Shown here piece after piece: positions 53,282 through 64,000 of a stretch of DNA of 64,000 bases (its first letter is position 1; each line of letters begins with the position of its first letter). The DNA comes from Bradyrhizobium diazoefficiens (lineage in GTDB: Bacteria > Pseudomonadota > Alphaproteobacteria > Rhizobiales > Xanthobacteraceae). The stretch covers positions 620,001 through 684,000 of the forward strand of contig NZ_CP067102.1 in assembly GCF_016616885.1 (NCBI RefSeq), read 5' to 3'. A program made the position numbers and the translations under genes. The notes under the pieces are model-generated. The model was not told where the DNA came from. It searched no databases and saw only the letters and a list, made by a program, of their open reading frames with translations.

Positions 53282-55624
53282 TCAAGCCGCGTGGATCGTG
53301 CGCCACACCCGATCCGGGGTTGCGGGCATTTCCAGGTTGTTCTTGCCGATCGCGTCCGTGATCGCGTTGATCACGGCCGCGGAGGCGCCGATTGCGCCGG
53401 CCTCACCGCAACCCTTGATGCCGAGCGGATTGCCCGGGCACAGCGTCGTGGTGTGCGAGAGGTTGAACGAGGGCAGGTCGTCGGCGCGCGGCATGGAGTA
53501 GTCCATGAACGAAGCCGTGACCGGCTGGCCGTTGGCATCGTAGATGGCGTGCTCGAGCAGTGCTTGTCCGATGCCCTGGGCAAGGCCGCCATGGACCTGG
53601 CCTTCGACGATCATCGGGTTGATCAGCCGGCCGAAATCGTCGGCTGCGACGAAGTTGACGAAGGAGGTCTTGCCCGTGCCGGGATCGACCTCGAGCTCGC
53701 AGATATAGGCGCCGGCGGGGAAGGTGAAGTTGGAGGGGTCGTAGAAGGCGCTCTCCTTCAGGCCCGGCTCCATCCCGTCAGGCAGATTGTGCGCGGTGTA
53801 GGCTGCGAGCGCGACCATCGGCAGGGCGATCGCCTTGTCGGTGCCCGTCACCTTGAACTCGCCGTTCTCGATGACGATGTCGGCCTCGGAGGCCTCCAGC
53901 GCATGCGCGGCGATCTTCTTGGCCTTGGATTCCATCTTCTCCATGGCCTTCAGAATCGCGGTGAGACCGACGGCCGCGGAGCGCGAGCCGTAGGTGCCCA
54001 TGCCGAACTGCACCTTGTCGGTGTCGCCATGGACGATCGAGATCTGGCTGATGGGAACGCCCAAGCGCTCCGCAACGAGCTGGCAGAAGGTGGTCTCGTG
54101 ACCCTGGCCGTGGCTGTGCGAGCCCGTGAGGATCTCGATGGTACCGACCGGGTTGACGCGCACTTCGGCCGATTCCCACAGGCCGACGCCGGCGCCGAGA
54201 CTACCGACGGCCTTTGACGGCGCGATGCCGCAGGCCTCGATGTAGCAGGATACGCCGATGCCGCGCAGCTTGCCTTGCGACTTGGCTTGCGCCTTGCGGG
54301 CGGCGAAGCCGGCATAGTCGATCGCCTTCATCACGGCGTCGAGAGAGGCATTAAAGTCGCCGGTGTCATAGGCCATGATCACCGGCGTCTGGTGCGGGAA
54401 CTGGGTGATGAAGTTGGTCCGGCGCAGCTGGGCCGGATCGACCTTGAGCTGCCGCGCCGCCGTCTCCATCAACCGTTCGATCAGATAGCTCGCCTCGGGG
54501 CGGCCCGCGCCGCGATAGGCGTCGACCGGCGTGGTGTTGGTGTAGACCCCGACCACCTCGGCATGGATCGCCGGGATGTTGTACTGGCCCGACAGCAGCG
54601 TTGCGTAGAGATAGGTCGGCACCGACGACGAGAACAGCGACATATAGGCGCCGAAATTCGCGTAGGTCTTCACCTTCAAGCCGGTGATCTTGTTGTTGGC
54701 GTCGAACGCCATCTCGGCATGGGTCACGTGGTCGCGGCCATGTGCGTCGGTGAGGAAGGCTTCGGTGCGGTCGCCGGTCCATTTCACGGGGCGGCCGACT
54801 TTCTTCGAGGCCCACAGGGCCACCATCTCTTCCGGATAGATGAAGATCTTCGAGCCGAAGCCGCCGCCGACGTCGGGCGCGATCACGCGCAGCTTGTGCT
54901 CGGGGGCGATGTTGTAGAACGCCGACAGCACGAGACGGGCGACGTGCGGGTTCTGCGACGTCGTATAGAGCGTGAAGTGCTCTTCCGCCGCGTCGTAATC
55001 GGCAATCGCCGCGCGCGGCTCCATCGCGTTCGGCGCGAGACGGTTGTTGGTGACGTCGAGCTTCACGACGTTGGCGGCCTTGGCGAAGGCGGCGTCCGTT
55101 GCACCCTCGTCGCCGATCACCCAGTCATAAACCTGGTTGCCGGGGGCTTCGGGATGGAGCTGCGGCGCGCCGGCCTTGATCGCAGCGTGAATGTCGGCGA
55201 CCACCGGAAGCTCTTCATAATCCACGACCACGGCCTCGGCCGCGTCGCGCGCGAGATTTTTGCTGTCGGCGATCACGACCGCGACGGCCTGGCCGACGAA
55301 GCGCACGGTCTCCGGCGCCATCGCCGGCCATGCGCCCATCTTCATCGGGCTGCCGTCCTTGGAGGTGATGGCCCAGCCGCAGATGAGGTTGCCGACCTTG
55401 TCGTCGACCAGCTCTTGCCCGGTGAGCACCGCGACCACGCCCGGCATCTTCAGCGCGGCGGAAGAGTCGATCTTCTTCACCTTGGCGTGCGCGTGCGGGC
55501 TGCGGATGAAATGGGCATGGGTCATGCCCAGCAATTTGATGTCGTCGACGTACCGGCCCTTGCCGGTAATGAAACGCTTGTCTTCCTTGCGCACGACGCG
55601 CGCGCCGATGCCTTCAACACCCAT
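53282..55624 (-). CDS. coxL: Molybdopterin large subunit of form II CO-dehydrogenase-like enzyme
   Basis: 780 residues. Mo-cofactor motifs GGGFGSK (253-259) and the active-site loop AYRGAGR (369-375) are seen; the catalytic Glu is in [13 protein letters not shown] near the C-terminus. AYRGAGR marks form II (BMS) enzymes; true aerobic CO dehydrogenase (form I) has AYxCSFR. The natural substrate is therefore unsettled and may be another aldehyde or heterocycle. Accessory genes coxDEF are absent from the window. Confidence 0.9.
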   Translation of the reverse strand: MGVEGIGARVVRKEDKRFITGKGRYVDDIKLLGMTHAHFIRSPHAHAKVKKIDSSAALKMPGVVAVLTGQELVDDKVGNLICGWAITSKDGSPMKMGAWPAMAPETVRFVGQAVAVVIADSKNLARDAAEAVVVDYEELPVVADIHAAIKAGAPQLHPEAPGNQVYDWVIGDEGATDAAFAKAANVVKLDVTNNRLAPNAMEPRAAIADYDAAEEHFTLYTTSQNPHVARLVLSAFYNIAPEHKLRVIAPDVGGGFGSKIFIYPEEMVALWASKKVGRPVKWTGDRTEAFLTDAHGRDHVTHAEMAFDANNKITGLKVKTYANFGAYMSLFSSSVPTYLYATLLSGQYNIPAIHAEVVGVYTNTTPVDAYRGAGRPEASYLIERLMETAARQLKVDPAQLRRTNFITQFPHQTPVIMAYDTGDFNASLDAVMKAIDYAGFAARKAQAKSQGKLRGIGVSCYIEACGIAPSKAVGSLGAGVGLWESAEVRVNPVGTIEILTGSHSHGQGHETTFCQLVAERLGVPISQISIVHGDTDKVQFGMGTYGSRSAAVGLTAILKAMEKMESKAKKIAAHALEASEADIVIENGEFKVTGTDKAIALPMVALAAYTAHNLPDGMEPGLKESAFYDPSNFTFPAGAYICELEVDPGTGKTSFVNFVAADDFGRLINPMIVEGQVHGGLAQGIGQALLEHAIYDANGQPVTASFMDYSMPRADDLPSFNLSHTTTLCPGNPLGIKGCGEAGAIGASAAVINAITDAIGKNNLEMPATPDRVWRTIHAA

Positions 55625-55708
55625 GTCTGGTCCTCCCGACCGGAATTGCTTTGACTGCGCTTTCCCTCGAAAGCTGCAGCGGTGGTTCGTCTTTCGAGGC
55701 GCGCCGTT

Positions 55709-56194
<486 letters not shown>

Positions 56195-56334
56195 AGAAAG
56201 TACCTCCCGGGATTGATTTTGATTGTTTCTAATTAGAGACCGCGCCCCCCGGACTTGGCAACTAGGATTTTGGCCGCCCCGGCCGGTCCGGTCGGCCTTT
56301 GGCCGACAACGCCCTGGATTGCGCCAGCGCGACG

Positions 56335-56353
56335 AATTTACCGCCCTTTATCC
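56335..56353 (+). promoter_or_regulatory. Conserved upstream box of tandem chemoreceptors, copy 1
   Basis: AATTTACCGC followed by CTTTATCC, 101 nt before the ATG of the chemoreceptor at 56436. The same blocks occur 104 nt before the ATG of the next receptor (58510-58528), suggesting a duplicated promoter or regulator site. Confidence 0.45.
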
Positions 56354-56435
56354 ATTGTGCCTTAGTTTTACGCATCCGGATCTGGGGGCGGGGCGCCTCC
56401 GGATTGCGGCTGAAGAGCATAAATGGGGGTTGGGA

Positions 56436-58475
56436 ATGTCCGGGCGTATCGCGTCGCCGTCCAAGCGCAGCATGTTTCCGACCCTCCGGTTCCGTGCCAA
56501 GATCGTCCTCGGCTTTGCCGCCGTGCTGGTGATCTCCGCCGGCAGCATGGCCTTCGCCTATTTCGGCTTCGAGCGGGTCTCATCCGACGTCGGGTCCTAT
56601 CGCTCGAGCGTCTCGGAGGCCGATCTCGCCCGCAACATCGACCGCGAGCTGCTCGGCTACCGTTCGGCCGTCAAATATTTCGTCGTCACCGGCAAGGAAG
56701 ATGACGCCAAGGCGGCGCTCGATGCCGAAGCCAGCCTGAAGAGCGCGATCGACCAGGCCGTCAAGAGCGCCAAGGCCCCGGCACGGCAGGACAGCCTCGA
56801 CAAGCTCGCCAAGGAGTTTGCGAATTTCTCCGCGACCTTCGCCAAGGTCCTCCAGGCCAAGCGCGACAGCACGCTGCTGGTGCAGAACCAGCTGTCGCGC
56901 AACGCCAATCTCCTGAAATACAAGCTCGACGATATCGGCAACAACGCCTCCGACTCCGAGGCCCAGGCCATCGAATTCGGCACCAAGCAGGTCAACGCCC
57001 AGTTCCAGACCGCAAGCGCGGCGGCGACCAATTTCGTGCTGACGTCCGACCAGGCGACCGCGACCAGCGCACTGGCGCGGCTGAAATTCGTCGAGAATTC
57101 GCTCGGCGCGGTCTATTCCATGGACGACAAGATCGTCGCCGGCCTGAAGGACGCCAAGACCATCCTCGTCGCCTATCGCGACGCGCTTGAAAAGCTGATC
57201 GCCAACGCCAAGTTGGTCGATGACCTCGTCACCGAGATGAGCGGCTCGGCGGGCGCGATCCTTCGGGGCGCCTCTGCCATGAAGGCGGACCTGGTCGCCG
57301 AACAGCAGCGGCTGGATTCGGAGTCGGAAGCGACCATCGGGAAGACCGAGCAACTGGTGCTGATGCTCGCCGTCGGCGGCACGCTGCTCGGCGCGATCCT
57401 CGCTTTCCTGCTCGGCACCGGCATCTCACGGCCGATGATCGCGATGTGCAAGGCGATGCGTGAACTGGCCTCGGGCAATTTCGACGTCGTGCTGCCGGGC
57501 CTCGGCCGCAAGGACGAGATCGGCGAGATGGCCGGTGCGGTCGAGGAGTTCAAGGTTCAGGCGGTCGCCAAGGCCGAGCGGGATGCCGCCGCCAGCGAAG
57601 CCCAGAACAGGGAGGCGAGCTCTGCCCGCCGCGGCGAGCTGATCCGCTTTGCCGATGATTTCGAGAGCGCCGTCGGTGCCATCGTCTCGAACGTCTCGGC
57701 CTCCGCCGTGCAGCTCGAATCCTCGGCCTCCACGCTGACCCGTACCGCTGAGACCACGCAGACGCTGTCGAGCCAGGTCGCCGGCGTCTCCGAGCAGGCC
57801 TCGAGCAACATGCAGTCGGTCGCAACCGCCACGGAAGAGCTCTCGGCCTCGGTCGAAGAGATCGGTCGTCAGGTCCGCGATTCCAGCCGGATCGCCGAAG
57901 CCGCCGTGGTGCAGGCCAAGGAGACTGATGGCCGCATCGGAAAATTGTCGCATGCCGCCCAGCAGATCGGCGAGGTCGTCAAGCTGATCACGGCGATCGC
58001 TGAGCAGACCAATCTTCTGGCACTCAACGCCACCATCGAGGCGGCGCGCGCTGGTGAAGCCGGCCGCGGCTTTGCCGTGGTCGCGAGCGAAGTGAAGTCG
58101 TTGGCGAGCCAGACCGCCAAAGCGACGGACGAGATTTCCTCGCACATCACAGGCATGCAGGGCGCGACCGCCGAGTCGGTTGCCGCGATCAAGGAGATCG
58201 GCGCGACCATCGGCAAGATCTCGTCGATCTCGACCTCCATCGCCAGCGCGGTGGAAGAGCAGGGCGCCGCGACCCAGGAGATCGCCCGCAGCGTCCAGAA
58301 CGTCGCCCAGGGTACCCAGACCGCCGCCACCGACATCGGCCAGGTCAACCGCGGCGCCGCCGAAACCGGCTCGGCCTCGGAAGAGGTGCTGAACTCGGCG
58401 AAGACGCTCTCCAGCGAAAGCACCCGTCTCCGCGCCGAGCTCGATCGGTTCATGGCGAATATCCGGGCGGCATAG
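56436..58475 (+). CDS. Methyl-accepting chemotaxis protein, tandem copy 1
   Basis: 679 residues from the ATG at 56436, which follows a GGGGG-TTGGGA ribosome site. Short N-terminal cytoplasmic part, TM1 ([20 protein letters not shown]), helical sensor of about 260 residues, TM2 ([20 protein letters not shown]), HAMP ([20 protein letters not shown]) and a signalling domain with intact tip ([20 protein letters not shown]). From [10 protein letters not shown] to the C-terminus it is about 97% identical to the next gene; the sensors differ. The frame runs open to 56223, but that part is non-coding. Confidence 0.93.
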   Translation: MSGRIASPSKRSMFPTLRFRAKIVLGFAAVLVISAGSMAFAYFGFERVSSDVGSYRSSVSEADLARNIDRELLGYRSAVKYFVVTGKEDDAKAALDAEASLKSAIDQAVKSAKAPARQDSLDKLAKEFANFSATFAKVLQAKRDSTLLVQNQLSRNANLLKYKLDDIGNNASDSEAQAIEFGTKQVNAQFQTASAAATNFVLTSDQATATSALARLKFVENSLGAVYSMDDKIVAGLKDAKTILVAYRDALEKLIANAKLVDDLVTEMSGSAGAILRGASAMKADLVAEQQRLDSESEATIGKTEQLVLMLAVGGTLLGAILAFLLGTGISRPMIAMCKAMRELASGNFDVVLPGLGRKDEIGEMAGAVEEFKVQAVAKAERDAAASEAQNREASSARRGELIRFADDFESAVGAIVSNVSASAVQLESSASTLTRTAETTQTLSSQVAGVSEQASSNMQSVATATEELSASVEEIGRQVRDSSRIAEAAVVQAKETDGRIGKLSHAAQQIGEVVKLITAIAEQTNLLALNATIEAARAGEAGRGFAVVASEVKSLASQTAKATDEISSHITGMQGATAESVAAIKEIGATIGKISSISTSIASAVEEQGAATQEIARSVQNVAQGTQTAATDIGQVNRGAAETGSASEEVLNSAKTLSSESTRLRAELDRFMANIRAA

Positions 58476-58503
58476 GGACCGGGTCGGGCCCGCAAGTTGC
58501 GGC

Positions 58504-58528
58504 GCGGTAAATTTACCGCAGCTTATCC
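58504..58528 (+). promoter_or_regulatory. Conserved upstream box of tandem chemoreceptors, copy 2
   Basis: Perfect 16-bp palindrome GCGGTAAATTTACCGC (58504-58519), followed by CTTATCC to 58529. It contains the AATTTACCGC block shared with 56335, at nearly the same distance (104 nt) from the start codon. It is probably a binding site for a common regulator. Confidence 0.45.
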
Positions 58529-58613
58529 TTTGCCATTTACCGTGCATTTGAGTCGGGGAGCGGGCTGCTTCCCGGCTGCGCCTGGTTTTCCGCGAATGGA
58601 ATGGGGTGGGGGA

Positions 58614-60647
58614 ATGTCCGTGACGTCGAAGCCGAGCTCATCGAAGCTCTTCACCTTGCGTTTTCGTGCAAAAATCATCCTCGGCTTCGTGGCGGTGCTG
58701 GCCATCCTCGCCGTCAGCATGGCATTTGCCTATTTCGGCTTCGAGCGAATCGCAGGCGCCGTCGCCTCCTACCGGACCAGCGTGGCGGAAGCAGACCTGG
58801 CGCGGACCATCGATCGCGAATTGATCGGCTATCAGGGGCTGACCCGGGCCTACACGCTGACCGGCGCCGCAGACGACGAAACGGCGGCGAAAACGGCCGA
58901 GGAGAATCTCAAGGCAGCGATCGCCAAGTCGATGTCGGCCACGACAGGCGCGGCGCGTCGCGAGCAGGTCAGCAAGCTCGAGGCCGAGTTCCAGCGCTTC
59001 GCAAAGGTTTTCGGCGAGATCATCACGCTGACGCGTGAGAACAACAAAATTGCGACCGACGAGCTCAACAGCGTCGGCAACAAGATCCGCTTCAAGTTCG
59101 ACGACCTCGCGGATACCGCGGCGCTTGCCGGGCTCGCATCGGTCCAGACCACGGCCAAGGACATCACCTCGCAATATCTCGCGGTCTCCACCTCGGTCAG
59201 CTCCTTCGTCGCCAAGCCGGAGCCGAAAACCGCCGACGGCGTGGTCGCCCGCATCAAGTTCCTGGAGACGCTGCTGGTCTCGATCTATGCCAACGACCAG
59301 AAGATTACCGACCGTGTCACCGAGATCGGTGGTCTGCTGAAGCAATATCGCACGTCGTTTGCAAAGCTCTCAGACAACGTGAAAATCATCGTCAAGTCGA
59401 ACGGCGAGATGACCAAGACGGCCGCGTCCATCCTCAAGCTCTCGGGCGAGTTGCGGTCGGACCTGTCGGCCGATCAGCAGCGCATCGAGGCGAGCGCCAA
59501 CGTGACGATCGGGGAGACCGAGCGGCTGATGCTGATGCTGGCGCTGGGTGGTCTTGCTGTCGGCGCGGTGCTGGCCCTGATGCTCGGCAATGGCATCTCG
59601 CGGCCGATGATCGCGATGTGCAAGGCGATGCGCGAGCTGGCCTCGGGCAATTTCGACGTCGTGCTGCCGGGCCTCGGCCGCAAGGACGAGATCGGCGAAA
59701 TGGCCGGTGCGGTCGAGGAGTTCAAGGTTCAGGCCGTGGCCAAGGCCGAGCGCGATGCCGCCGCCAGCGAAGCCCAGAACAAGGAGCAGGCAGCCAGCCG
59801 CCGCGGCGAGCTGATCCGCTTTGCCGATGATTTCGAGAGCGCCGTCGGTGCCATCGTGTCGAATGTCTCGGCCTCCGCCGTGCAGCTCGAATCTTCGGCT
59901 TCCACGCTGACCCGCACCGCTGAGACCACGCAGACGCTGTCGAGCCAGGTCGCCGGCGTCTCCGAGCAGGCCTCGAGCAACATGCAGTCGGTGGCAACCG
60001 CCACGGAAGAGCTCTCGGCCTCGGTCGAGGAGATCGGTCGTCAGGTCCGCGATTCCAGCCGGATCGCCGAAGCCGCCGTCACGCAGGCCAAGGAAACCGA
60101 CAGCCGCATCGGCAAACTGTCGCATGCCGCCCAGCAGATCGGCGAGGTGGTCAAGTTGATCACGGCGATCGCCGAGCAGACCAATCTTCTGGCACTCAAC
60201 GCCACCATCGAAGCGGCCCGCGCTGGTGAAGCCGGCCGCGGCTTTGCGGTGGTCGCGAGCGAAGTGAAGTCGCTGGCGAGCCAGACGGCGAAAGCCACCG
60301 ACGAGATTTCGTCGCACATCACAGGGATGCAGGGCGCCACTGCCGAATCGGTCGCCGCGATCAAGGAGATCGGCGCCACCATCGGCCAGATCTCGTCGAT
60401 CTCGACCTCGATTGCGAGTGCCGTCGAGCAGCAGGGCGCCGCGACGCAGGAGATCGCCCGCAGCGTCCAGACCGTCGCCCTGGGCACCCAGACCGCTGCC
60501 ACCGACATCGGCCAAGTCAACCGCGGCGCCGCCGAAACCGGCTCGGCCTCGGAAGAGGTGCTGAACTCGGCGAAGACGCTGTCGAGCGAAAGTACCCGGT
60601 TGCGTGCCGAACTCGACCGCTTCATGGCGAACATCCGGGCGGCGTAG
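58614..60647 (+). CDS. Methyl-accepting chemotaxis protein, tandem copy 2
   Basis: 677 residues, ATG at 58614 after GGGGTGGGGGA. Same architecture as its neighbour: TM1 ([20 protein letters not shown]), helical sensor, TM2 ([20 protein letters not shown]), HAMP and signalling domain. The first 60 residues and all from [10 protein letters not shown] onward are close to copy 1, while the ligand-facing part has diverged, consistent with duplication, sensor divergence and homogenisation of the signalling half. The ligand is unknown for both. Confidence 0.93.
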   Translation: MSVTSKPSSSKLFTLRFRAKIILGFVAVLAILAVSMAFAYFGFERIAGAVASYRTSVAEADLARTIDRELIGYQGLTRAYTLTGAADDETAAKTAEENLKAAIAKSMSATTGAARREQVSKLEAEFQRFAKVFGEIITLTRENNKIATDELNSVGNKIRFKFDDLADTAALAGLASVQTTAKDITSQYLAVSTSVSSFVAKPEPKTADGVVARIKFLETLLVSIYANDQKITDRVTEIGGLLKQYRTSFAKLSDNVKIIVKSNGEMTKTAASILKLSGELRSDLSADQQRIEASANVTIGETERLMLMLALGGLAVGAVLALMLGNGISRPMIAMCKAMRELASGNFDVVLPGLGRKDEIGEMAGAVEEFKVQAVAKAERDAAASEAQNKEQAASRRGELIRFADDFESAVGAIVSNVSASAVQLESSASTLTRTAETTQTLSSQVAGVSEQASSNMQSVATATEELSASVEEIGRQVRDSSRIAEAAVTQAKETDSRIGKLSHAAQQIGEVVKLITAIAEQTNLLALNATIEAARAGEAGRGFAVVASEVKSLASQTAKATDEISSHITGMQGATAESVAAIKEIGATIGQISSISTSIASAVEQQGAATQEIARSVQTVALGTQTAATDIGQVNRGAAETGSASEEVLNSAKTLSSESTRLRAELDRFMANIRAA

Positions 60648-60682
60648 GTTCTCTCCATTGTCGTCCTGGCGAACGGATCGTC

Positions 60683-61054
60683 TCACTCCCTCCCGAACGC
60701 CCGCTTCAACTCCACCTTCGCCTTCTCCAGCCGCTCACGCTGCGTCTTCGGCAACGTCTTGCCGGCGCGATTGATATAGAACGTCAGCATCGACAGCGCC
60801 GAGCGATAGGCGCCGGTCTTGCGGCGCGTGCTGTGCTCGGCGGAGCGCTTCAGCGAGGCCGCGATCCGTTTCGGGCTCGTAAGCTTGAACACGCCGCGCT
60901 TGAGGTCGAGCGCGTCGCTCTCCTTTGTCACACGCTGCGACCAGCGTTTTGGCGTGGCGCGCTTTGTGCTCTTGCGTGTGGTGCTGCGCCTTGCGCTGGT
61001 CTTCTTGCGGCTCGCGGTTTTGCGCGAATGTGTCGTCTTTCTGACATGAGCCAT
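60683..61054 (-). CDS. DUF3175-family basic protein
   Basis: 123 residues. The first 40 are Lys/Arg/Ser/Thr-rich (RKTASRKKTSARRSTTRKST), histone-H1-like, then the DUF3175 core (WSQRVTKESDALDLKRGVFK, KRIAASLKRSAEHSTRRKTG, SALSMLTFYINRAGKTLPKT). It probably binds nucleic acid through the basic tail; function unknown. It converges on the chemoreceptor with 35 nt between. Confidence 0.8.
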   Translation of the reverse strand: MAHVRKTTHSRKTASRKKTSARRSTTRKSTKRATPKRWSQRVTKESDALDLKRGVFKLTSPKRIAASLKRSAEHSTRRKTGAYRSALSMLTFYINRAGKTLPKTQRERLEKAKVELKRAFGRE

Positions 61055-61182
61055 GCGTCAACTCCTTGCGGCTCCAGCAGAAACGGCCGGCATTCGGCGC
61101 CGTTCCTAAGGGAACCAGCCCTTGCCGCGGACGTTGTCGCAGGTGGCAGGCGGAATGCCGCACCCCATGACCCAGCAACGCA

Positions 61183-62670
61183 ATGGAATTGCAGCAGAGC
61201 CCAGCGCTGAATGATGGACCTGCAGTCTCGCCGGCGGCTGCGACCGATCGCATCGTCGAGACCAGCATCCCCGCGCGGCTCGACGCGCTGTCCTGGAGCG
61301 GCTTTCACACCCGTGTGGTGCTGGCGCTTGGGATCACCTGGATTCTCGACGGGCTTGAGGTGACGTTGGCCGGGGCGCTCTCGGGCGCGCTGAAGCAGAG
61401 CCCGACGCTGCACTTTTCCAATCTGGATCTCGGTATCGCCAACTCCGCCTACCTTGCAGGCGCCGTCCTTGGCGCGCTCGGCTTTGGCTGGCTGACCGAT
61501 CGCATCGGCCGCAAAAAACTGTTCTTCATCACGCTCGCACTCTATCTCTCCGCGACGGCTGCGACCGCACTGTCCTGGGATATCGCAAGCTATGCGCTGT
61601 TCCGATTCCTGACGGGTGCCGGCATCGGCGGCGAATACACCGCGATCAACTCGACCATCCAGGAACTGGTACCCGCACGCTACCGCGGCTGGACTGATTT
61701 GGTCATTAACGGCAGTTTCTGGATCGGCGCGGCGATGGGCGCGGTCGCAGCCATCGTGCTGCTTGACCCCGCGGTGATCGACCCCGACCTCGGCTGGCGT
61801 CTTGCCTATCTCATCGGCGCAACCATCGGTCTCGTCGTGCTTTTGATGCGGATGTGGATCCCGGAAAGCCCGCGCTGGCTGATGATCCATGGCCGCCCGG
61901 ACCAGGCCCACAAGATCGTCGACGACATTGAGCGCTCTGTGATCGGACACGACCAGGACGTGGGCGGCACTCGATTCCCCAAGGTGCGCCTGAAGATGCG
62001 CGATCACACCCCGATCAGCGAGGTCGTGCACACGCTGTTCTTCACCTATCGTCAGCGCGCGCTGGTCGGCCTCGTGCTGATGGTCGCGCAGGCCTTCTTC
62101 TACAACGCGATCTTCTTCACTTTCGCGCTGGTGCTGACCGATTTCTACGGCATCAGCGCCGATCATGTCGGCTGGTACCTACTGCCGTTCGCGGCCGGAA
62201 ACTTCCTCGGGCCGCTGCTGCTCGGCCGTCTGTTCGACACGTTGGGCCGCCGCGCCATGATCATGTTCACCTATGGCGTCTCGGGCCTGCTGCTGGCGGT
62301 GTCGGGTTATCTGTTCTCGATCGGCGCGCTGAGCGCGCAGGGGCAGACCATCGCCTGGATGGTGATCTTCTTCTTTGCCTCGCCTGCGGCGAGTGCCGCC
62401 TATCTCACGGTGAGCGAAACATTCCCGCTCGAAGTTCGCGCGCTGGCGATCGCCGTGTTTTATGCGGTGGGCACCGGCATCGGCGGCGTCGTAGGCCCGG
62501 CGCTGTTCGGCGTCCTGATCGACACGGGATCACGCAACAGCGTGTTCGCCGGCTATTTGCTGGGGGCCTTCCTGATGATCGCGGCTGCGATCGTGGCGTG
62601 GCGCTATGCCATCTCCGCGGAGCGTCAATCGCTCGAACAAGTCGCGCGGCCGCTCGCCTTTATGGAGTAG
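61183..62670 (+). CDS. MFS transporter
   Basis: 495 residues, 12 predicted helices. Loop motif DRIGRKKLFF after TM2 and PESPRWLMIHGR after TM6 place it in the sugar/metabolite-proton symporter branch; DTLGRRAMIM repeats the first motif in the second half. The long N-terminal tail before TM1 (VVLALGITWILDGLEVTLAG) is cytoplasmic. Three bases separate its stop from the otsB start, whose ribosome site lies in its last codons, so it is co-transcribed with the trehalose genes. Substrate unknown; a sugar is plausible. Confidence 0.88.
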   Translation: MELQQSPALNDGPAVSPAAATDRIVETSIPARLDALSWSGFHTRVVLALGITWILDGLEVTLAGALSGALKQSPTLHFSNLDLGIANSAYLAGAVLGALGFGWLTDRIGRKKLFFITLALYLSATAATALSWDIASYALFRFLTGAGIGGEYTAINSTIQELVPARYRGWTDLVINGSFWIGAAMGAVAAIVLLDPAVIDPDLGWRLAYLIGATIGLVVLLMRMWIPESPRWLMIHGRPDQAHKIVDDIERSVIGHDQDVGGTRFPKVRLKMRDHTPISEVVHTLFFTYRQRALVGLVLMVAQAFFYNAIFFTFALVLTDFYGISADHVGWYLLPFAAGNFLGPLLLGRLFDTLGRRAMIMFTYGVSGLLLAVSGYLFSIGALSAQGQTIAWMVIFFFASPAASAAYLTVSETFPLEVRALAIAVFYAVGTGIGGVVGPALFGVLIDTGSRNSVFAGYLLGAFLMIAAAIVAWRYAISAERQSLEQVARPLAFME

Positions 62671-62673
62671 ACT

Positions 62674-63531
62674 ATGAACTCGGAACTCGCTGAACTGGAC
62701 CAGAAACACACCATGTCCGTCGATGAAACGCCCGACGCCGTGCCAGTGCCGCATGCACTCGTGCCGCATCTCGACGAGACCGCGATCCTGCTCGATATCG
62801 ACGGCACGCTGCTCGATTTGATGCCGACGCCGCGCGAGGTGTGGGTGCCGCCGGGCTTGTCGGAAACGCTGAACCGGTTGACCGAGCGCACCTCGGGCGC
62901 GTTGGCCATGGTCAGCGGCCGCTCGCTCAACGACATCGATTTGATCTTTGCGCCCGATGTGTTTCGCGCCGTCGCTGGTCACGGTGCGGAAATGCGGCTG
63001 TCGATCGGCAATGAAGCCGACGACGTGCACGCGCCGCCGATGGATAAGGAGCTGAAGCGGCGCCTGGCCGCAATCGCAAAGCTCAGCCCCGGCATTCTGC
63101 TCGAGGACAAGGGCTATTCGCTGGCGCTGCATTACCGCCTCGCGCCGCATGCGGAGAAGGCGATCTACGAAGCCGTTTCGCTGATCCGCGCCGATCTGCC
63201 CAATGCGCCGATCGAGGTGCTGCCCGGCAAGTTCGTCTGCGAGATCAAGCATTCCGGTTTCACCAAGGCGACCGGCGTGCGCGAGCTGATGAAGCATGAG
63301 CCCTTCAAGGGGCGCCGTCCGATCTTCATCGGCGACGACGTCACCGACGAAACCGTGTTCGCGATCATGCCCGACATGAACGGGCTTTCCTTCTCGGTCG
63401 GCCGTCGCGCCATCGGCGTCAACGGTCACTTTGATGCGCCGAACGACGTGCGTGCGTTCCTCGCGCGCCTGCTCGACGATACAAGGCTGGAAGACGATCC
63501 AAGGTTGGAAGACGATACAAGGTTGGAATAA
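62674..63531 (+). CDS. otsB: Trehalose-6-phosphate phosphatase
   Basis: 285 residues, HAD superfamily. Nucleophile motif DIDGTLLD (D41, D43), SGRSLNDIDL and GHGAEMRL of the cap, and the Mg-binding GDDVTDE (220-226) are intact. It dephosphorylates trehalose-6-phosphate made by OtsA, encoded 239 nt downstream. GGAG 6 nt before the ATG at 62674. The C-terminus carries three DD-T/P-RLE repeats not expected in the family. Confidence 0.94.
   Translation: MNSELAELDQKHTMSVDETPDAVPVPHALVPHLDETAILLDIDGTLLDLMPTPREVWVPPGLSETLNRLTERTSGALAMVSGRSLNDIDLIFAPDVFRAVAGHGAEMRLSIGNEADDVHAPPMDKELKRRLAAIAKLSPGILLEDKGYSLALHYRLAPHAEKAIYEAVSLIRADLPNAPIEVLPGKFVCEIKHSGFTKATGVRELMKHEPFKGRRPIFIGDDVTDETVFAIMPDMNGLSFSVGRRAIGVNGHFDAPNDVRAFLARLLDDTRLEDDPRLEDDTRLE
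63475..63528 (+). repeat. Three 18-bp tandem repeats at the otsB 3' end
   Basis: Units GACGATACAAGGCTGGAA, GACGATCCAAGGTTGGAA and GACGATACAAGGTTGGAA encode DDTRLE, DDPRLE and DDTRLE just before the stop. One or two differences between units indicate recent expansion, which can vary in number between strains. Confidence 0.85.
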
Positions 63532-63769
63532 GGCACCGTCATCGCAGAGCCACATTGTTACGCGCGCGCAGTCCCATTGCGGGCGTAGCTTGTGCTTCGT
63601 GAACTGACGCCAAGACTTTCTTTCCCAAGTGAAAAACGCCGGGTTCCCTCGAAGAAAACGAGTTCCAACGCGCGCGCCTGACTTTGGTTTCATTTCGTAG
63701 AAATGATGACAGGAACCATATTGATGAACGGCAGTTAAACGGGGTGGAATGAACAGGAGGGGACGACCT
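63532..63769. other. Spacer between otsB and otsA
   Basis: 238 nt with no clear hairpin and no ORF. The AT-rich 63670-63735 part could hold an extra promoter for otsA. Confidence 0.3.
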
Positions 63770-64000
63770 GTGAATTTAGTCGTCGTTTCGAATCGAGTTG
63801 CGCGCGGTAAACCCAACGAGCCCATGACGGGCGGCCTTGCTGCGGCATTGCTTCCTGTCGTGGAGCATTCGGGTGCCATCTGGGTGGGTTCCTCCGGCCG
63901 CGTGCGCGACGGCCATCAGAAGGAACCGTTCGCCGAGATCGAGGCGCTGGGATCGGGTGCAATTGCGACGCTGGATCTGCCGGCGGCGCATTACGGCGGT
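63770..64000 (+). CDS. otsA: Trehalose-6-phosphate synthase, 5' part
   Basis: The first 77 residues of a GT20 glucosyltransferase joining UDP-glucose and glucose-6-phosphate. The start is GTG at 63770 with AGGAGG 9 nt upstream. MNLVVVSNRVARGKPNEPMT followed by GGLAAALLPVV is the conserved glucose-6-phosphate-binding N-terminus, and AIWVGSSGR follows as in OtsA. The remainder lies beyond the window. Together with otsB it forms the OtsAB osmo- and desiccation-protection pathway. Confidence 0.93.
   Translation, partial: MNLVVVSNRVARGKPNEPMTGGLAAALLPVVEHSGAIWVGSSGRVRDGHQKEPFAEIEALGSGAIATLDLPAAHYGG

Overview
The window is a high-GC chromosomal segment from an alphaproteobacterium, most probably Bradyrhizobium or a close relative (Nitrobacteraceae). 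This rests on recalled resemblance: the gene families, the strong GC3 bias that leaves long antisense shadow ORFs, and intergenic palindromes (CGTCATTGCGAG, GTCATTCCGGG and GGGTGGGTTAGC types) typical of that group. I found no rRNA, tRNA, CRISPR array, integrase or full-length insertion sequence.

Layout. 1-6 kb: oligopeptidase B (cut by the window edge), a serine/alanine-glyoxylate aminotransferase, a secreted nuclease-like protein and a 576-residue protein of unknown function. 6-15 kb: a caspase-fold protein with both catalytic positions replaced, an orphan efflux adaptor, a beta-propeller lactonase-like protein, a chemoreceptor, and a divergent NmrA/LysR pair. 15-21 kb: a GGDEF-EAL protein, a small secreted-protein gene split by a 91-bp element, a LysM protein and an LTxxQ-like protein. 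21.4-28.7 kb is a defence block: VapBC toxin-antitoxin, then hsdM-hsdS-(RhuM remnant)-hsdR, a type I restriction system with translationally coupled genes. 28.9-34.6 kb: a class III nucleotide cyclase, AsmA, and a Crp-type regulator with a cAMP-pocket signature. 34.7-41.2 kb: an RND efflux pair, an OmpA-like protein and a second caspase-like protein carrying TPRs, also catalytically replaced. 41.5-51 kb: an AHL-lactonase-like enzyme and a homogentisate/tyrosine degradation cluster (MarR, FAD hydroxylase, DUF2783, degenerate MBL protein, hmgA, fahA, DUF1272, Lrp, hppD). 51-56 kb: an acyl-CoA racemase and a form II CO-dehydrogenase-like operon (S-L-M). 56-61 kb: two tandem chemoreceptors with nearly identical signalling halves, and DUF3175. 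61-64 kb: an MFS transporter, otsB and the start of otsA (trehalose).

How the parts may connect. HppD converts 4-hydroxyphenylpyruvate to homogentisate, HmgA opens the ring and FahA gives fumarate plus acetoacetate; maleylacetoacetate isomerase is not in the window. A MarR-type palindrome lies between the MarR gene and the FAD hydroxylase, and an Lrp-type palindrome between lrp and hppD. The cyclase and Crp-type regulator sit 2.6 kb apart, and three TGTGA-N6-TCACA-like boxes (6011, 33826, 41471) suggest a local cAMP regulon.

Most unusual observations: (1) a 91-bp element present twice at 90/91 identity, each time next to the same 9-bp target, once splitting a gene and once splitting a REP palindrome; (2) two paralogous caspase-fold proteins with His-to-Tyr/Phe and Cys-to-Ser replacements; (3) a RhuM-derived mini-gene with two palindromes, coupled by 4-nt overlaps between hsdS and hsdR.
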